A DNA stretch of 64,000 nt from NCBI RefSeq assembly GCF_017309955.1, contig NZ_CP021247.1:1-64000 (forward strand), written 5' to 3'. The stretch's first letter is position 1; each line of letters begins with the position of its first letter. This document shows positions 1 through 8,917 of the stretch, piece by piece. This DNA comes from Novosphingobium sp. KA1 (GTDB taxonomy: Bacteria > Pseudomonadota > Alphaproteobacteria > Sphingomonadales > Sphingomonadaceae). The notes beneath the pieces are model-generated. The model was not told the origin of the DNA and searched no databases. It worked only from the letters and a program-made list of their open reading frames with translations. Both the position numbers and the translations under genes were made by a program.

Positions 1-5
1 GGATT

Positions 6-863
6 GTGAGAAATCAAAGACTTACGGGCGAATTACAAAATGAAAAATCGCCTATTGTCACTCTCAGCGCAGCCCGGTGCGCCACTTGGCGACGCAGCTA
101 CGACGTCGACGATACGCGCGCTCAGGTTTCGACCATCTATTGGGAGCCGACCGCGAACAACGCGAACATGTTCCGGTTCCGCGATGTCTATCGCGACACC
201 GTGCTTGCCTACGCCGATCAGGTGCGCAAGCCGGGCAAGACGCTGCCGATCTCGCTGAACGCCCTTCAGGTTCTCAAGGCCCTCTTCGCCTTCATGGACG
301 GCAAGACCGGCCGCTGCGATCCGAGCCTGGACAGCCTCGCCAAGCGCAGCCGCCTTTCCCGACGTACCGTGGTTCGCCAACTGAAAGTTCTCCGCAAGGA
401 GAACCTGGTCAACTGGGTGCGCCGAACGGTGAAAACCGGCAATGCCGCCGGCGAAGGCCCCAAGCGCCAACAGACCAGCAACGCCTATTTCATCGATCTT
501 GCGAAGCTGCCTGTCGAGATCGGCCGCACGCTGCGCCAGAAGTTGGGCGACAAGCTGCGGGAGACAAGCCGCAAGCTGGTAGGCTCAGGCCCCGTGCCGT
601 CACGCATCGCCGGCAAGACGGCCAAGCTGCTGGCGAACATCACAGGCTCTCTGTCCGCACCTGGAGCGCGTGAGCGCGCCGAACGACGCTCACTCGTTGG
701 CGGCTCGATGGCGGATCGCATGGCGCACATGTACCGCAACGACCCTGCTGCATTGCGGGAGCATGAGGAAATGCTCGGTCTTTCCTTTGGGGTGAGTGCG
801 AGTGCCAACTTGGCATTGTACCCCTCCCCCAGAACAGAAGAGAGAAAGGACAGAAGGCGCTAG
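6..863 (+). CDS. Winged-helix, replication-initiator-like DNA-binding protein
   Basis: Residues about 80-140 form a helix-turn-helix region (SLAKRSRLSRRTVVRQLKVL) typical of the HTH_36-type fold found in small replication or transfer-region proteins of alphaproteobacterial islands. The C-terminal 140 residues are basic and unassigned. The reading frame is open from the window edge. GTG at 6 is the first start, but ATG at 168 (MFRFRDVYRDT) is plausible, and neither has a clear ribosome binding site. It could be the initiator of the prophage or of an adjoining island. Function is inferred from the fold only. Confidence 0.55.
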   Translation: MRNQRLTGELQNEKSPIVTLSAARCATWRRSYDVDDTRAQVSTIYWEPTANNANMFRFRDVYRDTVLAYADQVRKPGKTLPISLNALQVLKALFAFMDGKTGRCDPSLDSLAKRSRLSRRTVVRQLKVLRKENLVNWVRRTVKTGNAAGEGPKRQQTSNAYFIDLAKLPVEIGRTLRQKLGDKLRETSRKLVGSGPVPSRIAGKTAKLLANITGSLSAPGARERAERRSLVGGSMADRMAHMYRNDPAALREHEEMLGLSFGVSASANLALYPSPRTEERKDRRR

Positions 864-1349
864 GGCGCCTTCAGGCGCAGGATTTGTATTGCCCCCATGC
901 CTATCGGGACGTTCCCCGTCTCCTTCGCAGCCCAAGCGGCAGCGGAGTGCGGGGCGGCTTGCGCCGCCCATGGCTATCAGGGGGGCAAGAGCAACGGTCG
1001 TGCCAATCAGCGGCCGTCGCGCGGGCGGAAAACGCCCGCCCGGTCGAGGCTCGAAATCGCACCGCCAGGTGCATCAATCCGCATCAGCGATACTCGGCAG
1101 GTATCGTGAGGCCGGCCTAGGCTCTGGGCCGGTTTGCGGACCTCCCCAAAACGCATCAAAACCGACACGAAAAGTGCGCGGGCGAGGTGGGGGGAAAAGC
1201 CCGCGCCGAGGGTCGGCAACGAAGGCGTTCGAGCGCGTAATATTATTTCACGTCGTCGCAATGCGTGCGATCGGCGAGTTCGACAGGAGTACAGGCCATA
1301 TTGTCACTTAAATGTTGACACTCACTGCGTGTCACATATAAATGACAAT
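864..1349. other. Hairpin-rich non-coding stretch
   Basis: These 486 bases lack a convincing gene; the open frames are overlapping, arginine/proline-rich and without start signals. Several short dyads occur: a 7-bp arm pair at 1021-1027/1033-1039 with loop GAAAA, and CCGGCC 1112-1117 with GGCCGG 1127-1132 followed by TTT. Position directly after an initiator-like gene would suit an origin, a small RNA or a control region, but nothing decides between these. The last 50 bases carry the promoter of the following toxin-antitoxin pair. Confidence 0.4.
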
Positions 1350-1351
1350 AT
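1298..1351 (+). promoter_or_regulatory. Promoter with nested inverted repeats for the toxin-antitoxin pair
   Basis: TTGACA (1315-1320) and TATAAA (1337-1342), 16 bp apart, form a good sigma-70 promoter. Two dyads bracket it: ATATTGTCA (1298-1306) with TGACAATAT (1343-1351), and TGACAC (1316-1321) with GTGTCA (1329-1334). The outer right arm runs into the toxin start codon at 1350, so transcripts have a very short or no leader. The layout suggests autoregulation by the downstream helix-turn-helix antitoxin, as is usual for type II modules. Confidence 0.7.
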
Positions 1352-1640
1352 GGAAACGCAGCAGACTCCGCTCTTCGCGAACTGGTTTAACGGCCTTAGG
1401 GACCGCAAGGCACAGTCGAAGATCGCGGGTCGCATCGCCCGAATTGAACTCGGGCTAATGGGTGATGTGAAGTCGGTTGGTGATGGCGTTTCCGAGGTGC
1501 GTATCGATTTCGGTCCCGGCTACCGCCTCTATTTCACCCGCCGGGGCGAGCAATTGATTATTCTGCTGATGGGTGGCGACAAGTCTAGCCAGCAGCGGGA
1601 TATCGCAAAGGCCAAGGAACTGGCCGCTCAGATACCGTGA
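1350..1640 (+). CDS. HI1419-type (Gp49-like) RelE/ParE-superfamily toxin
   Basis: The 96-residue protein matches the addiction-module killer family (PF05973, HI1419 type): ANWFNGLRDRKAQSKIAGRIARIELG, then EVRIDFGPGYRLYFTRR and a C-terminal ILLMGGDKSSQQRDIAKAKELA. Members of this superfamily are mostly ribosome-dependent mRNA endonucleases. The start at 1350 gives the family's usual length. The antitoxin gene follows 35 bases downstream with its own Shine-Dalgarno, the standard toxin-first order of this subfamily. Confidence 0.85.
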   Translation: METQQTPLFANWFNGLRDRKAQSKIAGRIARIELGLMGDVKSVGDGVSEVRIDFGPGYRLYFTRRGEQLIILLMGGDKSSQQRDIAKAKELAAQIP

Positions 1641-1675
1641 GCGGCCGCAGATGGGACAAGCCAGGAGGCAGTACC

Positions 1676-1963
1676 ATGTCTATTGAACTCACCCGCTTTG
1701 ATGCGGCCGAATATCTTTCTGAGCCCGAAGATCAGGCAGAACTGCTCGCAGATGCGCTCGAAACCGGCGATGCCCACATCGTGGCAAAGGCGATCGGCAT
1801 CGTTGCCCGCGCCCACGGGATGACGGAATTGGCAAAAGAAACCGGCATCAAGCGCCAACAGCTGTACCGGACGCTGGGCCCTGACGGGAACCCGACGCTG
1901 GAAACCATGCTGAAGGTACTGCCGGCGCTTGGCCTGAAGATTCGGTTCGAAGCGGCCGCCTAA
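1676..1963 (+). CDS. HI1420-type helix-turn-helix antitoxin
   Basis: The 95-residue protein is a putative addiction-module antidote (HI1420 type). It has an acidic N-terminus (FDAAEYLSEPEDQAELLADALE) and a C-terminal helix-turn-helix MTELAKETGIKRQQLYRTLG...NPTLETMLKVLPALGLK. It should neutralise the toxin encoded just upstream and repress their shared promoter. A strong AGGAGG at 1663-1668 sits 7 bases before the ATG, supporting the start and higher translation than the toxin. Confidence 0.85.
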   Translation: MSIELTRFDAAEYLSEPEDQAELLADALETGDAHIVAKAIGIVARAHGMTELAKETGIKRQQLYRTLGPDGNPTLETMLKVLPALGLKIRFEAAA

Positions 1964-2079
1964 GCAGGACGCCTCTGCGGCCAAGGCACCAGTCAGATGG
2001 GGTCAGTTTACAAATGGAAATTTGCTTGACAGAATTCTAAATTCGCCCATTGTTGAGCGGCACGTAAAGGGAACAACCG

Positions 2080-2682
2080 ATGCCGAAGCAATTTCCGTGG
2101 GACTACCATCCGGATCTCACCGCTGACCGTCTGACCGAAATTGCTCTGCTCATCCGACAAGGCCGCCATGACGCAGTCGAGAGATTCGACAGTGATATTG
2201 GGGACGATGGATGGACACTCGGCTGCCGAGCATACAAATTCGGACAGTTTCGCATACTTCAGGCTAACGAAGCTGACTCGCACCCTTGGCTGACCATCGT
2301 CGATCCCAGCATGAGGTTTATTTTCGGCATCGGATTGGTCCCGGTAAGATTCTATCGCGGCGATGCAGACGAACCGACCAACAAGACATGCCGCGTTGCC
2401 TTTCCTGAATTGGATCAGTTGGCAATTGCTTTTCCCGAGGAAGAATCGGAACCGCTGATTTATCGATTTGCGGTCGAAACCGATTTTGACGGTTCTGTAC
2501 TTGCTATCAAATTTGTCGGCCTACGACATAAGCAGGCTGTGCTGGTTTGGGAGGTACCGCTGCCGATCGCAACGGTAACCAAGTTCATTCCAATCGCGGT
2601 CGAGGACGAAGGCGTCGAACTCCCCGAACCCAAGGTGGGCTTGTTGGGCGACGACGAAGATACCGCCAAGGATGCCGGCTAG
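2080..2682 (+). CDS. Unknown protein paired with ImmA/IrrE regulator
   Basis: This 200-residue soluble protein has no recognisable domain. It is rich in beta-type segments (WTLGCRAYKFGQFRILQAN, HPWLTIVDPSMRFIFGIGLVPVRFYRG) and ends in an acidic tail (VELPEPKVGLLGDDEDTAKDAG). The next gene, 46 bases downstream, is an XRE-ImmA/IrrE protein. XRE-COG2856 proteins are often antitoxin-like partners of short upstream genes, so this could be the effector of such a pair. That is an inference from neighbourhood alone. Base composition is less GC-rich than the surrounding phage genes. Confidence 0.6.
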   Translation: MPKQFPWDYHPDLTADRLTEIALLIRQGRHDAVERFDSDIGDDGWTLGCRAYKFGQFRILQANEADSHPWLTIVDPSMRFIFGIGLVPVRFYRGDADEPTNKTCRVAFPELDQLAIAFPEEESEPLIYRFAVETDFDGSVLAIKFVGLRHKQAVLVWEVPLPIATVTKFIPIAVEDEGVELPEPKVGLLGDDEDTAKDAG

Positions 2683-2728
2683 ATTCGCTGCCCGAAATTA
2701 GTCGCGATTAAAAAGTACGAGCACTCAT

Positions 2729-3841
2729 ATGAAAACAGGCGATCAATTCGCCGGCGACCAGCTGCGTCTTGCGCGGCTGGCGCACGGATTCACCCTCGAA
2801 GAACTCGGCTTAAAGGTCGGGATGACTCGGCAATACCTTCACCAGCTCGAAACCGGGGTCAAACTAGGCACAAGTGCCAACGTCGAGCTGCTAGCCGACG
2901 TTTTGGGCGTTACGCCATACTTCTTCTTTCAAAGTGCTAAACTGCCTGTGCAACCGGAGCAATGTCATTTCCGCAAACAGGCCACCACGCCCGTATCCAT
3001 TACCAGCCAGGTGCTTGCGCGTGGGACACTGCTGGATCAGTTGGTGGAGCGGCTCGATAGCGCGTTGAAATTACCCCCAGTCAATTTCCCTCAGCATGCA
3101 ATTGAAACTGCCGAAGACATTGAATTTGCCGCAGAAGAGTGCCGGAAACACTGGAATCTTGGTCTCTCAGGTCCGATCACCAACATGATGCGGGTGGTTG
3201 AGAATGCGGGAGCTATCGTTGGTTATTTTGATGGCATCTCTGAGCGCGTCGACGCTTTGTCCATGGACCGGCGGCGCCCACTCATCATTCGAAGCGAGGC
3301 AAAGCCTGCCGCCTGCCGCCTTCGCTTTGATCTAGCGCATGAATGCGGGCATTTAGTCATGCATCGCGGCGTGCATACGGGTTGCCGAGAAACTGAAGGT
3401 CAGGCGCACCGCTTCGCTGGCGCATTTCTGCTTCCGCGCTCTGCTTTCGCACGTGAATTCCCTCGAAGTCGGAACCTAGATTGGTCAGCGATTTTTGCCC
3501 TGAAGGCCCGCTGGAAAGTGTCAGCTAGAGCCATAATTCGTCGTGCTTACGATCTTGGGCTAATAACCGCTGACAAATATCGAACAGGCAATATCCATCT
3601 CAACAAGACGGGACAGAGCAAGGTTGAGGCACTCGACAACGAGATTGTCGCCGAACAACCCGAACTTCTCGACACGATTTTCCGAACGCTTGAGCGCGGA
3701 GGATCGATTGCTCTACGTGAGATCGCAAATGGTGCTGGCATTTCAGACGGAATGTTCGAAGTGCTGGTTGGTCGTCGCCTTCCATTTGCGCAGATCGCAG
3801 ATGCAGGAAATGTCGTGCGCCTATTCAGCGGTATCAGCTAG
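2729..3841 (+). CDS. XRE regulator fused to ImmA/IrrE metallopeptidase
   Basis: 370 residues. The N-terminal helix-turn-helix (about 10-65: LRLARLAHGFTLEELGLKVGMTRQYLHQLE) is followed by an ImmA/IrrE zinc-peptidase domain with the HExxH-type motif HECGH and a downstream EGQAHRFAGAFLLP. ImmA-like enzymes cleave phage or mobile-element repressors. Fusions to XRE domains occur in stress-response and toxin-antitoxin-like loci. A C-terminal extension of about 80 residues is unassigned. The stop overlaps the convergent portal gene by 8 bases, so this cargo is packed tightly against the virion genes. Confidence 0.85.
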   Translation: MKTGDQFAGDQLRLARLAHGFTLEELGLKVGMTRQYLHQLETGVKLGTSANVELLADVLGVTPYFFFQSAKLPVQPEQCHFRKQATTPVSITSQVLARGTLLDQLVERLDSALKLPPVNFPQHAIETAEDIEFAAEECRKHWNLGLSGPITNMMRVVENAGAIVGYFDGISERVDALSMDRRRPLIIRSEAKPAACRLRFDLAHECGHLVMHRGVHTGCRETEGQAHRFAGAFLLPRSAFAREFPRSRNLDWSAIFALKARWKVSARAIIRRAYDLGLITADKYRTGNIHLNKTGQSKVEALDNEIVAEQPELLDTIFRTLERGGSIALREIANGAGISDGMFEVLVGRRLPFAQIADAGNVVRLFSGIS

Positions 3842-4901
3842 GGACTATCTTCACCCGCTCCCTAAACCGCACCGCCTCGACGCCCAGCATATCGTTGAGT
3901 TCGAGGAACACGGATTGCAGCGGCTCGATCTCCAGCTCGAAGAAGGCATCGGTGGCCTTGGTGACGTCGCCAAAGCCGCCGGCGTTGGCCGGCACGATGC
4001 CGAGCAGCTGCGGCGGTACGCGGTGCGCGGCCAGTACGTCGTCGCGCGTCGTGTTCTTGATGCCGAGGAACTCGTCCTTGGCGCCGGCCTCGGCGATCGG
4101 CAGCAGTCGGATCGAGTTTTCCTTGCCGTCCGGGGCGTGGATGAAGAGGTTGCGGAAGTTGCCCGGCCCCTTCGACTTCTTCAGCGCCTGCCGGATCGCC
4201 TCCACGTCACCATCCGCGAACTGCCCGGTCGCATGCAGGATGTACCCCGCGTGGCTCCCGTTCTCGTAATAGCGGCGGCGGAACAGCGTGGCGTTCTCGT
4301 TCAGCAGGGCTGACTGCAACGCGGAGAGGTACTCAGGCAGTCCGTAGATCTCCTGGTTGACGTCGGGCGCCATCAGCTGATGCACGCTGCCCGGCTCGAA
4401 CTCGCTTTCGTTCTGGAAGCCGGGCACCCACCAGAAACGGCCCGGCTCCACGCCGCGTCGCACGTACTTCGCAAGGCAGTGATCGATGCGCAGCACACCG
4501 CCCAGGCGGTTGCGGACCTGCTGGACATAGGCGTTGCCCATCACGAGGTAGTCCTGCACCAGCCCGGCAAAGGCCTTGCGGCTCAGACGCGATGCGGGAT
4601 CGAGGCTGGCCGCCAGCATGTTGCGCTTCAGGATGATCGCGCTCGAATGGTGCGGCGAGGCGCGATAGGCCCGCGCCAGCCCGTCCAGCGGGATCGGCGG
4701 CTCATACCAGCGCGAATTGTGCCAGCATTCGAGCATGTCCAGCATCGTGGCCCGGCTCAGCACCGGTTCGGGATCCCCGAAGGTGAACGCCTCCACCGCG
4801 CCACCGCCCTCTCCCGCCGGCACGATCGCGCCCTTGGAGGCTGCGGCCGATTCCTGACGGCTCATTGCCCGCACATTCTGGCGGCGCGTACGCTTGCTCA
4901 T
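3834..4901 (-). CDS. Q: Phage portal protein (P2 gpQ family)
   Basis: This 355-residue protein is the dodecameric connector through which DNA enters and leaves the capsid. Family signals are YEPPIPLDGLARAYRASPHHSSAIILKRN, LVMGNAYVQ and YGLPEYLSALQSALLNENATLFRRRYYENGSHAGYIL; P2 Q is 344 residues. The start ATG at 4901 overlaps the terminase stop as ATGA, so translation is probably coupled. As in P2, Q and P read leftward, away from the O-N-M-L capsid operon. Confidence 0.95.
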   Translation of the reverse strand: MSKRTRRQNVRAMSRQESAAASKGAIVPAGEGGGAVEAFTFGDPEPVLSRATMLDMLECWHNSRWYEPPIPLDGLARAYRASPHHSSAIILKRNMLAASLDPASRLSRKAFAGLVQDYLVMGNAYVQQVRNRLGGVLRIDHCLAKYVRRGVEPGRFWWVPGFQNESEFEPGSVHQLMAPDVNQEIYGLPEYLSALQSALLNENATLFRRRYYENGSHAGYILHATGQFADGDVEAIRQALKKSKGPGNFRNLFIHAPDGKENSIRLLPIAEAGAKDEFLGIKNTTRDDVLAAHRVPPQLLGIVPANAGGFGDVTKATDAFFELEIEPLQSVFLELNDMLGVEAVRFRERVKIVPS

Positions 4902-6760
4902 TCGATGATCTCCATCGTGCTCCTGGGCTTTTCCTTGCCGTCGAGCGGTTCGTTCATGAGGATGTGCATGGTTGCCCACGCAAGGTCGGCGTGGCCGTCG
5001 TCACCGCCGCGCCCGGCCTTGAAGGTGACGTTGCGGCCGCTGGTGGTCAGCGTCTTCTTGATCGAGACGAAGGCCGAGACGATATCGAGATAGCCGACGT
5101 CGAACAGCAGACGCCCGCGCCGGATCACGTTCTGCGCCTTCATGATCATCTGCGCCTTGAGTTCGAGCGAATACTCGATCTTGGCGACTGCGCAGCCGGG
5201 CATGGCGCCGGGCTTCGCCAGCAACTGGTAAACGCCGGCGCCCACGCCGGTCGCGTCGATGCCCAGATAAGTGCAGTTGTACCGGCTGAGCATCGCCTTG
5301 ATGAATTCGGCCTGCTGCTCGAAGTCGAGACCGCGCAGCGGGTGCCGCTCAAGGATACGGAACTGCCCGCCTTCCATCAGCGGCGGCGCGGCGATGACCA
5401 GCGCGGCATTGTCGCCGTTCTCGCTTTCCTGCGGATCGTAGCCCGCCCAGACCGCGCGATTGCCATAGGGTCGCGCCGCTTCGATGTTGAAGTCGGTCCA
5501 GTCGACAAGGCTGTCGGCACCGCAGGCGATCATATCGTTGAAGCGGAAGGCCGACTGGCTGTCGTCCACGAAGTCGCACATGAACAGGTTCGCGAATTCG
5601 TCGGGCGCGTACTCGTCCCTCAGTTCGTCGATGTCGAACAGGTCGCAGCCGCCGGCCTCGGCGTCGAGGATGTTGACGATGTGCCGCCAGATCCGGTCAG
5701 GGCCGACGCTGCCCGCCGCAAGCGCGGCATGGCTGACGTCGATCGAGACGCGCTCTTCCTTCTTCCGGCGCCGGTTGCGGCGCTCGCCGGTCCAGTAGGG
5801 ATAGGCCGGATGGGCAACGCTCGATGGCGTCGAGAAGTAGGTTTTGCGCCACTTCTTGTGCGTCGCCATGCCCGAGGCGACCTTGTTCAGTTCCTCGAAC
5901 GAATGGACCCAGAAGAATTCGTCGAAATAGAAATTGCCGTGGCGGCCCTGCGCCGTGCGGAAGTTGGTGCCGAGGAAATGGAGTTCGGCCGCCGCCTCTT
6001 CCTCCGGCCGCAAGTCCGAGGTGATCAGCATCGGATCACCGCCCAGCGTCACGCCCACCAGCTTGGCGAAGCTGACGATGTAGCTGCGGAACTGGTGCGC
6101 CTGGGCTTTCGATGCCGACAGGAAGATCTGGTTACGGCCGGTCTCGATCGCGTCGATCAGGGCTTCGAAGGCGAAGTAGTAGGTCGCGCCGATCTGGCGT
6201 GACTTCAGGATCATGCGGGTGCGCTGGCTCAGCGCGTTCCACCAGGTCAGCTGGTAGTCGTAGAGGCCCTCAAGGAAGATGCGCTTGAGTTCGGCCGCCT
6301 GCTCGGCGGTGAAGTGGTTCTTTTTCGGCTTCTTGCGCGCGCCCGCGTTCCGGTTGCCGACCTTCTCGTTAAGGTCACCGCTATGGCCGCCCGGCTGCTC
6401 ATAGCGGCGCACGCGGGCAAGGCTTTCGATCTGGCGCGCCAGCGCGTCCATCTCGACCAGGTCCGCGCTGGTTTTCTTCTCCTTTGCGATCAGGGTCAGC
6501 AGGCGGATTTCCAGCCCGTCCTCGATCTTGCTGATCGAGGGGGCATCGTCCCACCGGTCGCGCTGCTTCCACGATTCAATCGTGGCGCGCGGGAGCGCCT
6601 TGCCATTGTCGCTCGCAACGCCGTGCAGCGCGAATTCCGCCGCGATCTGGCTCACGCCCCACCCGCGCCAGTAGAGGCTGCGCGCATGTCGGCGGGGATC
6701 GAATTTCCACGCTGCGGTCAGGCCGCCGGGTTCAGGTTGGTAGGGCATGGCGGCGACCAT
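4898..6760 (-). CDS. P: Terminase large (ATPase) subunit (P2 gpP family)
   Basis: About 620 residues; the packaging motor and nuclease subunit. A small N-terminal helix-turn-helix (YWRGWGVSQIAAEFAL) is followed by a Walker A-like SRQIGAT at about residue 187 and a Walker B FYFDEFFW at about 278. The C-terminal nuclease half carries WAGYDPQ and YLGIDATGVG acidic positions. ATG at 6760, ATG at 6748 and an upstream TTG at 6769 (behind GGGGGG) are all possible starts. The gene diverges from the capsid operon across a dyad at 6792-6819. Confidence 0.95.
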   Translation of the reverse strand: MVAAMPYQPEPGGLTAAWKFDPRRHARSLYWRGWGVSQIAAEFALHGVASDNGKALPRATIESWKQRDRWDDAPSISKIEDGLEIRLLTLIAKEKKTSADLVEMDALARQIESLARVRRYEQPGGHSGDLNEKVGNRNAGARKKPKKNHFTAEQAAELKRIFLEGLYDYQLTWWNALSQRTRMILKSRQIGATYYFAFEALIDAIETGRNQIFLSASKAQAHQFRSYIVSFAKLVGVTLGGDPMLITSDLRPEEEAAAELHFLGTNFRTAQGRHGNFYFDEFFWVHSFEELNKVASGMATHKKWRKTYFSTPSSVAHPAYPYWTGERRNRRRKKEERVSIDVSHAALAAGSVGPDRIWRHIVNILDAEAGGCDLFDIDELRDEYAPDEFANLFMCDFVDDSQSAFRFNDMIACGADSLVDWTDFNIEAARPYGNRAVWAGYDPQESENGDNAALVIAAPPLMEGGQFRILERHPLRGLDFEQQAEFIKAMLSRYNCTYLGIDATGVGAGVYQLLAKPGAMPGCAVAKIEYSLELKAQMIMKAQNVIRRGRLLFDVGYLDIVSAFVSIKKTLTTSGRNVTFKAGRGGDDGHADLAWATMHILMNEPLDGKEKPRSTMEIIE

Positions 6761-6791
6761 GGCCCGCAATTTGCCCCCCGATCACCGCCAT

Positions 6792-6819
6792 CCATTTGGC
6801 TGGCCGCCCGGCCAAATGC
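6792..6819. promoter_or_regulatory. Late-operon activator dyad, copy 1 (P/O divergent region)
   Basis: The arms CATTTGGC (6793-6800) and GCCAAATG (6811-6818) are perfectly complementary, embedded in a 28-bp element also present at 15056-15083 and 23382-23409. It lies between the leftward terminase and the rightward scaffold gene, so one site could serve both. The inner GG/CC steps are 12 bp apart, the spacing of the TGT-N12-ACA site of P2 Ogr. An Ogr-family gene lies at 34070-34375. Confidence 0.7.
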
Positions 6820-6910
6820 TGCCCCTTGAGACAAGGCGCCAGACCCGCCCTTTTGGTCCCGTCAAAGCCCCCGCCTCGCTGCCGAGCAACTCAGGGAACC
6901 GGAACCGAAC

Positions 6911-7759
6911 ATGGCAAAGAGCAAGTTTTTCCGCGTCTTCGTCGAAGGCTTCACCGCCAGCGATGGCCGCAAGATCGAAGCCGCCTGGATCGACGACATT
7001 GTCGCGACGTTCAGCGCGGCCACTTACACCCCGCGCATCAACTGCGAACACATCAAGGGCTTCAGCCCCGAGCCGCCGTTCAATGCCTATGGCAGCGTCA
7101 GCGCCGTAAAGGCCCAGACCGATGAACTGGTGATCGACGGCGAAACCGTGCGCCGCCGCGCCCTCTACGCCCAGATCGAGCCCAACGAACAGCTGCTCAG
7201 GATCAACAAGCAGGGCCAGAAGATCTTCACCTCGGTCGAGATCTCGCCCGACTTCGGCGGTACCGGCAAAGTCGGCCTGATCGGCCTTGCCGTGACGGAC
7301 AACCCCGCCTCGCTCGGCACCGAAGCGCTGTCGTTCTCCGCGCTCAAGCCGATGTTCGACGCGCGCAAGCAGCACCCCGACAACCTGTTCTCGGCCGCGA
7401 TCGAAGCCGCGATCGTCATGGAGCCTTCCGGCACGGACAGTGCCGGCGTTGCCGATGCGATCCGCTCGGGCTTCGCCAGCCTTGCCACGATGTTCGGCCG
7501 GGGCGACACGGAAAAGCCCAAGGAAGAACCCAAGCCGAAGCCCGCCAATGACAATGGCTTCGACATTGCCGCCTTCAGCACCGCGCTGGGGGAACAGGTC
7601 GCGCTGGCCGTCAAGCCGGCCAACGACGCCATTGCCGCGCTTCAGGCGGATTTCGCCAGCCTCAAGGGCCAGCTGGAAACCACGGAACAGCCGCAGGACT
7701 TCACGCGCGCCCCGGCCACCGGCGGCGGCGGCAATGCCGCGTTCCTGACCGACTGCTGA
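6911..7759 (+). CDS. O: Capsid scaffolding protein / maturation protease (P2 gpO)
   Basis: This 282-residue protein directs capsid assembly and cleaves capsid, scaffold and portal precursors. The putative serine-protease triad Asp18, His47 and Ser108 aligns with Asp19, His48 and Ser107 of P2 O. The C-terminal third is the helical scaffold (FDIAAFSTALGEQVALAVKPANDAIAALQADFASLKGQLE), preceded by a charged linker KPKEEPKPKPAND. It is the first gene of the capsid operon. Confidence 0.93.
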   Translation: MAKSKFFRVFVEGFTASDGRKIEAAWIDDIVATFSAATYTPRINCEHIKGFSPEPPFNAYGSVSAVKAQTDELVIDGETVRRRALYAQIEPNEQLLRINKQGQKIFTSVEISPDFGGTGKVGLIGLAVTDNPASLGTEALSFSALKPMFDARKQHPDNLFSAAIEAAIVMEPSGTDSAGVADAIRSGFASLATMFGRGDTEKPKEEPKPKPANDNGFDIAAFSTALGEQVALAVKPANDAIAALQADFASLKGQLETTEQPQDFTRAPATGGGGNAAFLTDC

Positions 7760-7822
7760 TCGGCCGCCCCCCTCCCCCGCGCCCCCTCCCCGCACGCCCG
7801 CCTTTCACCGGAGTACCTTCGC

Positions 7823-8875
7823 ATGCAGACTTCCACCCGCCTGCTTCTTCACGCCTTCGTCGCGCAGGTCGCGAAGCTGAACGGCCTGCCCGCCGCCTTC
7901 ACGGCGGTGCCGGGCAAGCTCGATGAATTCAACGTCTCGCCCGCCATCGAACAGCGCCTGCAGGCCAAGCTGCGCACGATCAGCGACTTCATGTCGCGCA
8001 TCAACGTCATGCCCGTGGTCAACCAGCAGGGCAGCCGCGTCGGCGTGGGCGTGAACCGCTCGCTGGCAAGCCGCACCAACCGCGCCGCCGGCAACCGCCG
8101 TTCGCCGGGAGACGTCACCGGCTCCGACCAGATCGACCAGTACCTCTGCAAGAAGACCGACTACGACTACGCCTGGTCCTACGAACTGCTCGATGCCTGG
8201 GCGCACATGCCCGAGTTCCAGCAGTTGTGCCGCGACGCGGTGCTGGCGCAGAAGGCCGAGGACATCATGTGCATCGGCTTCAACGGCGTCGACGCTGCCG
8301 TGGAGACCGACCGCGATGCCTTCCCGCTGCTGCAGGACGTCAACTATGGCTGGCTGCATAAGATCCGCACTTATGCCGCAAGCCGCGTCATGGCCCACGG
8401 CACCAAGGACACCGCCAAGATCTACGTGTCGGCAGACGGCACGGCCGACTACGCGAACCTCGACGCGCTGGTGTTTGATGCGATCCAGAACCTGATCCAC
8501 GATCGCTTCCGCACCGCGACGGACCTTGTCGTGATGGTCGGCGGCGATCTCGTCCACGACAAGTACTTCAAGATCATCGAGGAAGCCGGCAACACCGCCA
8601 CCGAACAGGTTGCCCGCGACGTGATCCTGTCGAGCCGCCAGCTGGGCGGCAAGCCCACCGTGCAGGTGCCCTTCTTCCCGGCCGGCTCGATCCTGATCAC
8701 CAGCTTCAAGAACCTGTCCTACTACTGGCAGATCGGCACCGCCCGGCGCGCCATCCTGGACAACCCGTCGCTCGATCAGATCGATAACTTCGAGAGCATC
8801 AACGACGCCTTCATGATCGAGGAATACGGCAAGTGCGCCCTCCTCGAAAACATCCAGCTCGGCCCGAAGGCGTAA
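7823..8875 (+). CDS. N: Major capsid protein (P2 gpN)
   Basis: The 350-residue protein has the P2 capsid family (PF05125) layout and is close to P2 N (357 residues). Family segments include FNVSPAIEQRLQAKLRTISDFMSRINV, DYAWSYELLDAWAHMPEFQ and the C-terminal YWQIGTARRAILDNP...IENFES-like block. The N-terminus is probably removed by the gpO protease at maturation, as in P2. It sits between scaffold and small terminase with about 60 and 40 bases of spacing. Confidence 0.95.
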   Translation: MQTSTRLLLHAFVAQVAKLNGLPAAFTAVPGKLDEFNVSPAIEQRLQAKLRTISDFMSRINVMPVVNQQGSRVGVGVNRSLASRTNRAAGNRRSPGDVTGSDQIDQYLCKKTDYDYAWSYELLDAWAHMPEFQQLCRDAVLAQKAEDIMCIGFNGVDAAVETDRDAFPLLQDVNYGWLHKIRTYAASRVMAHGTKDTAKIYVSADGTADYANLDALVFDAIQNLIHDRFRTATDLVVMVGGDLVHDKYFKIIEEAGNTATEQVARDVILSSRQLGGKPTVQVPFFPAGSILITSFKNLSYYWQIGTARRAILDNPSLDQIDNFESINDAFMIEEYGKCALLENIQLGPKA

Positions 8876-8917
8876 GCCTTCCGCCGCCGCCCGCCCTCAT
8901 CGAGCAGGAACGACATC

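Noticed and set aside
796..1311. 171-codon frame in the gene-free stretch
   Set aside because: Low-complexity Arg/Pro/Gly composition, overlaps other frames equally, and runs into a clear promoter.
1..3834. Left attachment site for the prophage
   Set aside because: I looked for a copy of the tRNA-Met 3' end (the tggtagcggagg segment) and saw none here.
4865..6202. Long open frame antisense to the terminase gene
   Set aside because: Mirror of codon bias in a GC-rich gene; no start signal or domain, and the opposite strand encodes a clear gpP.
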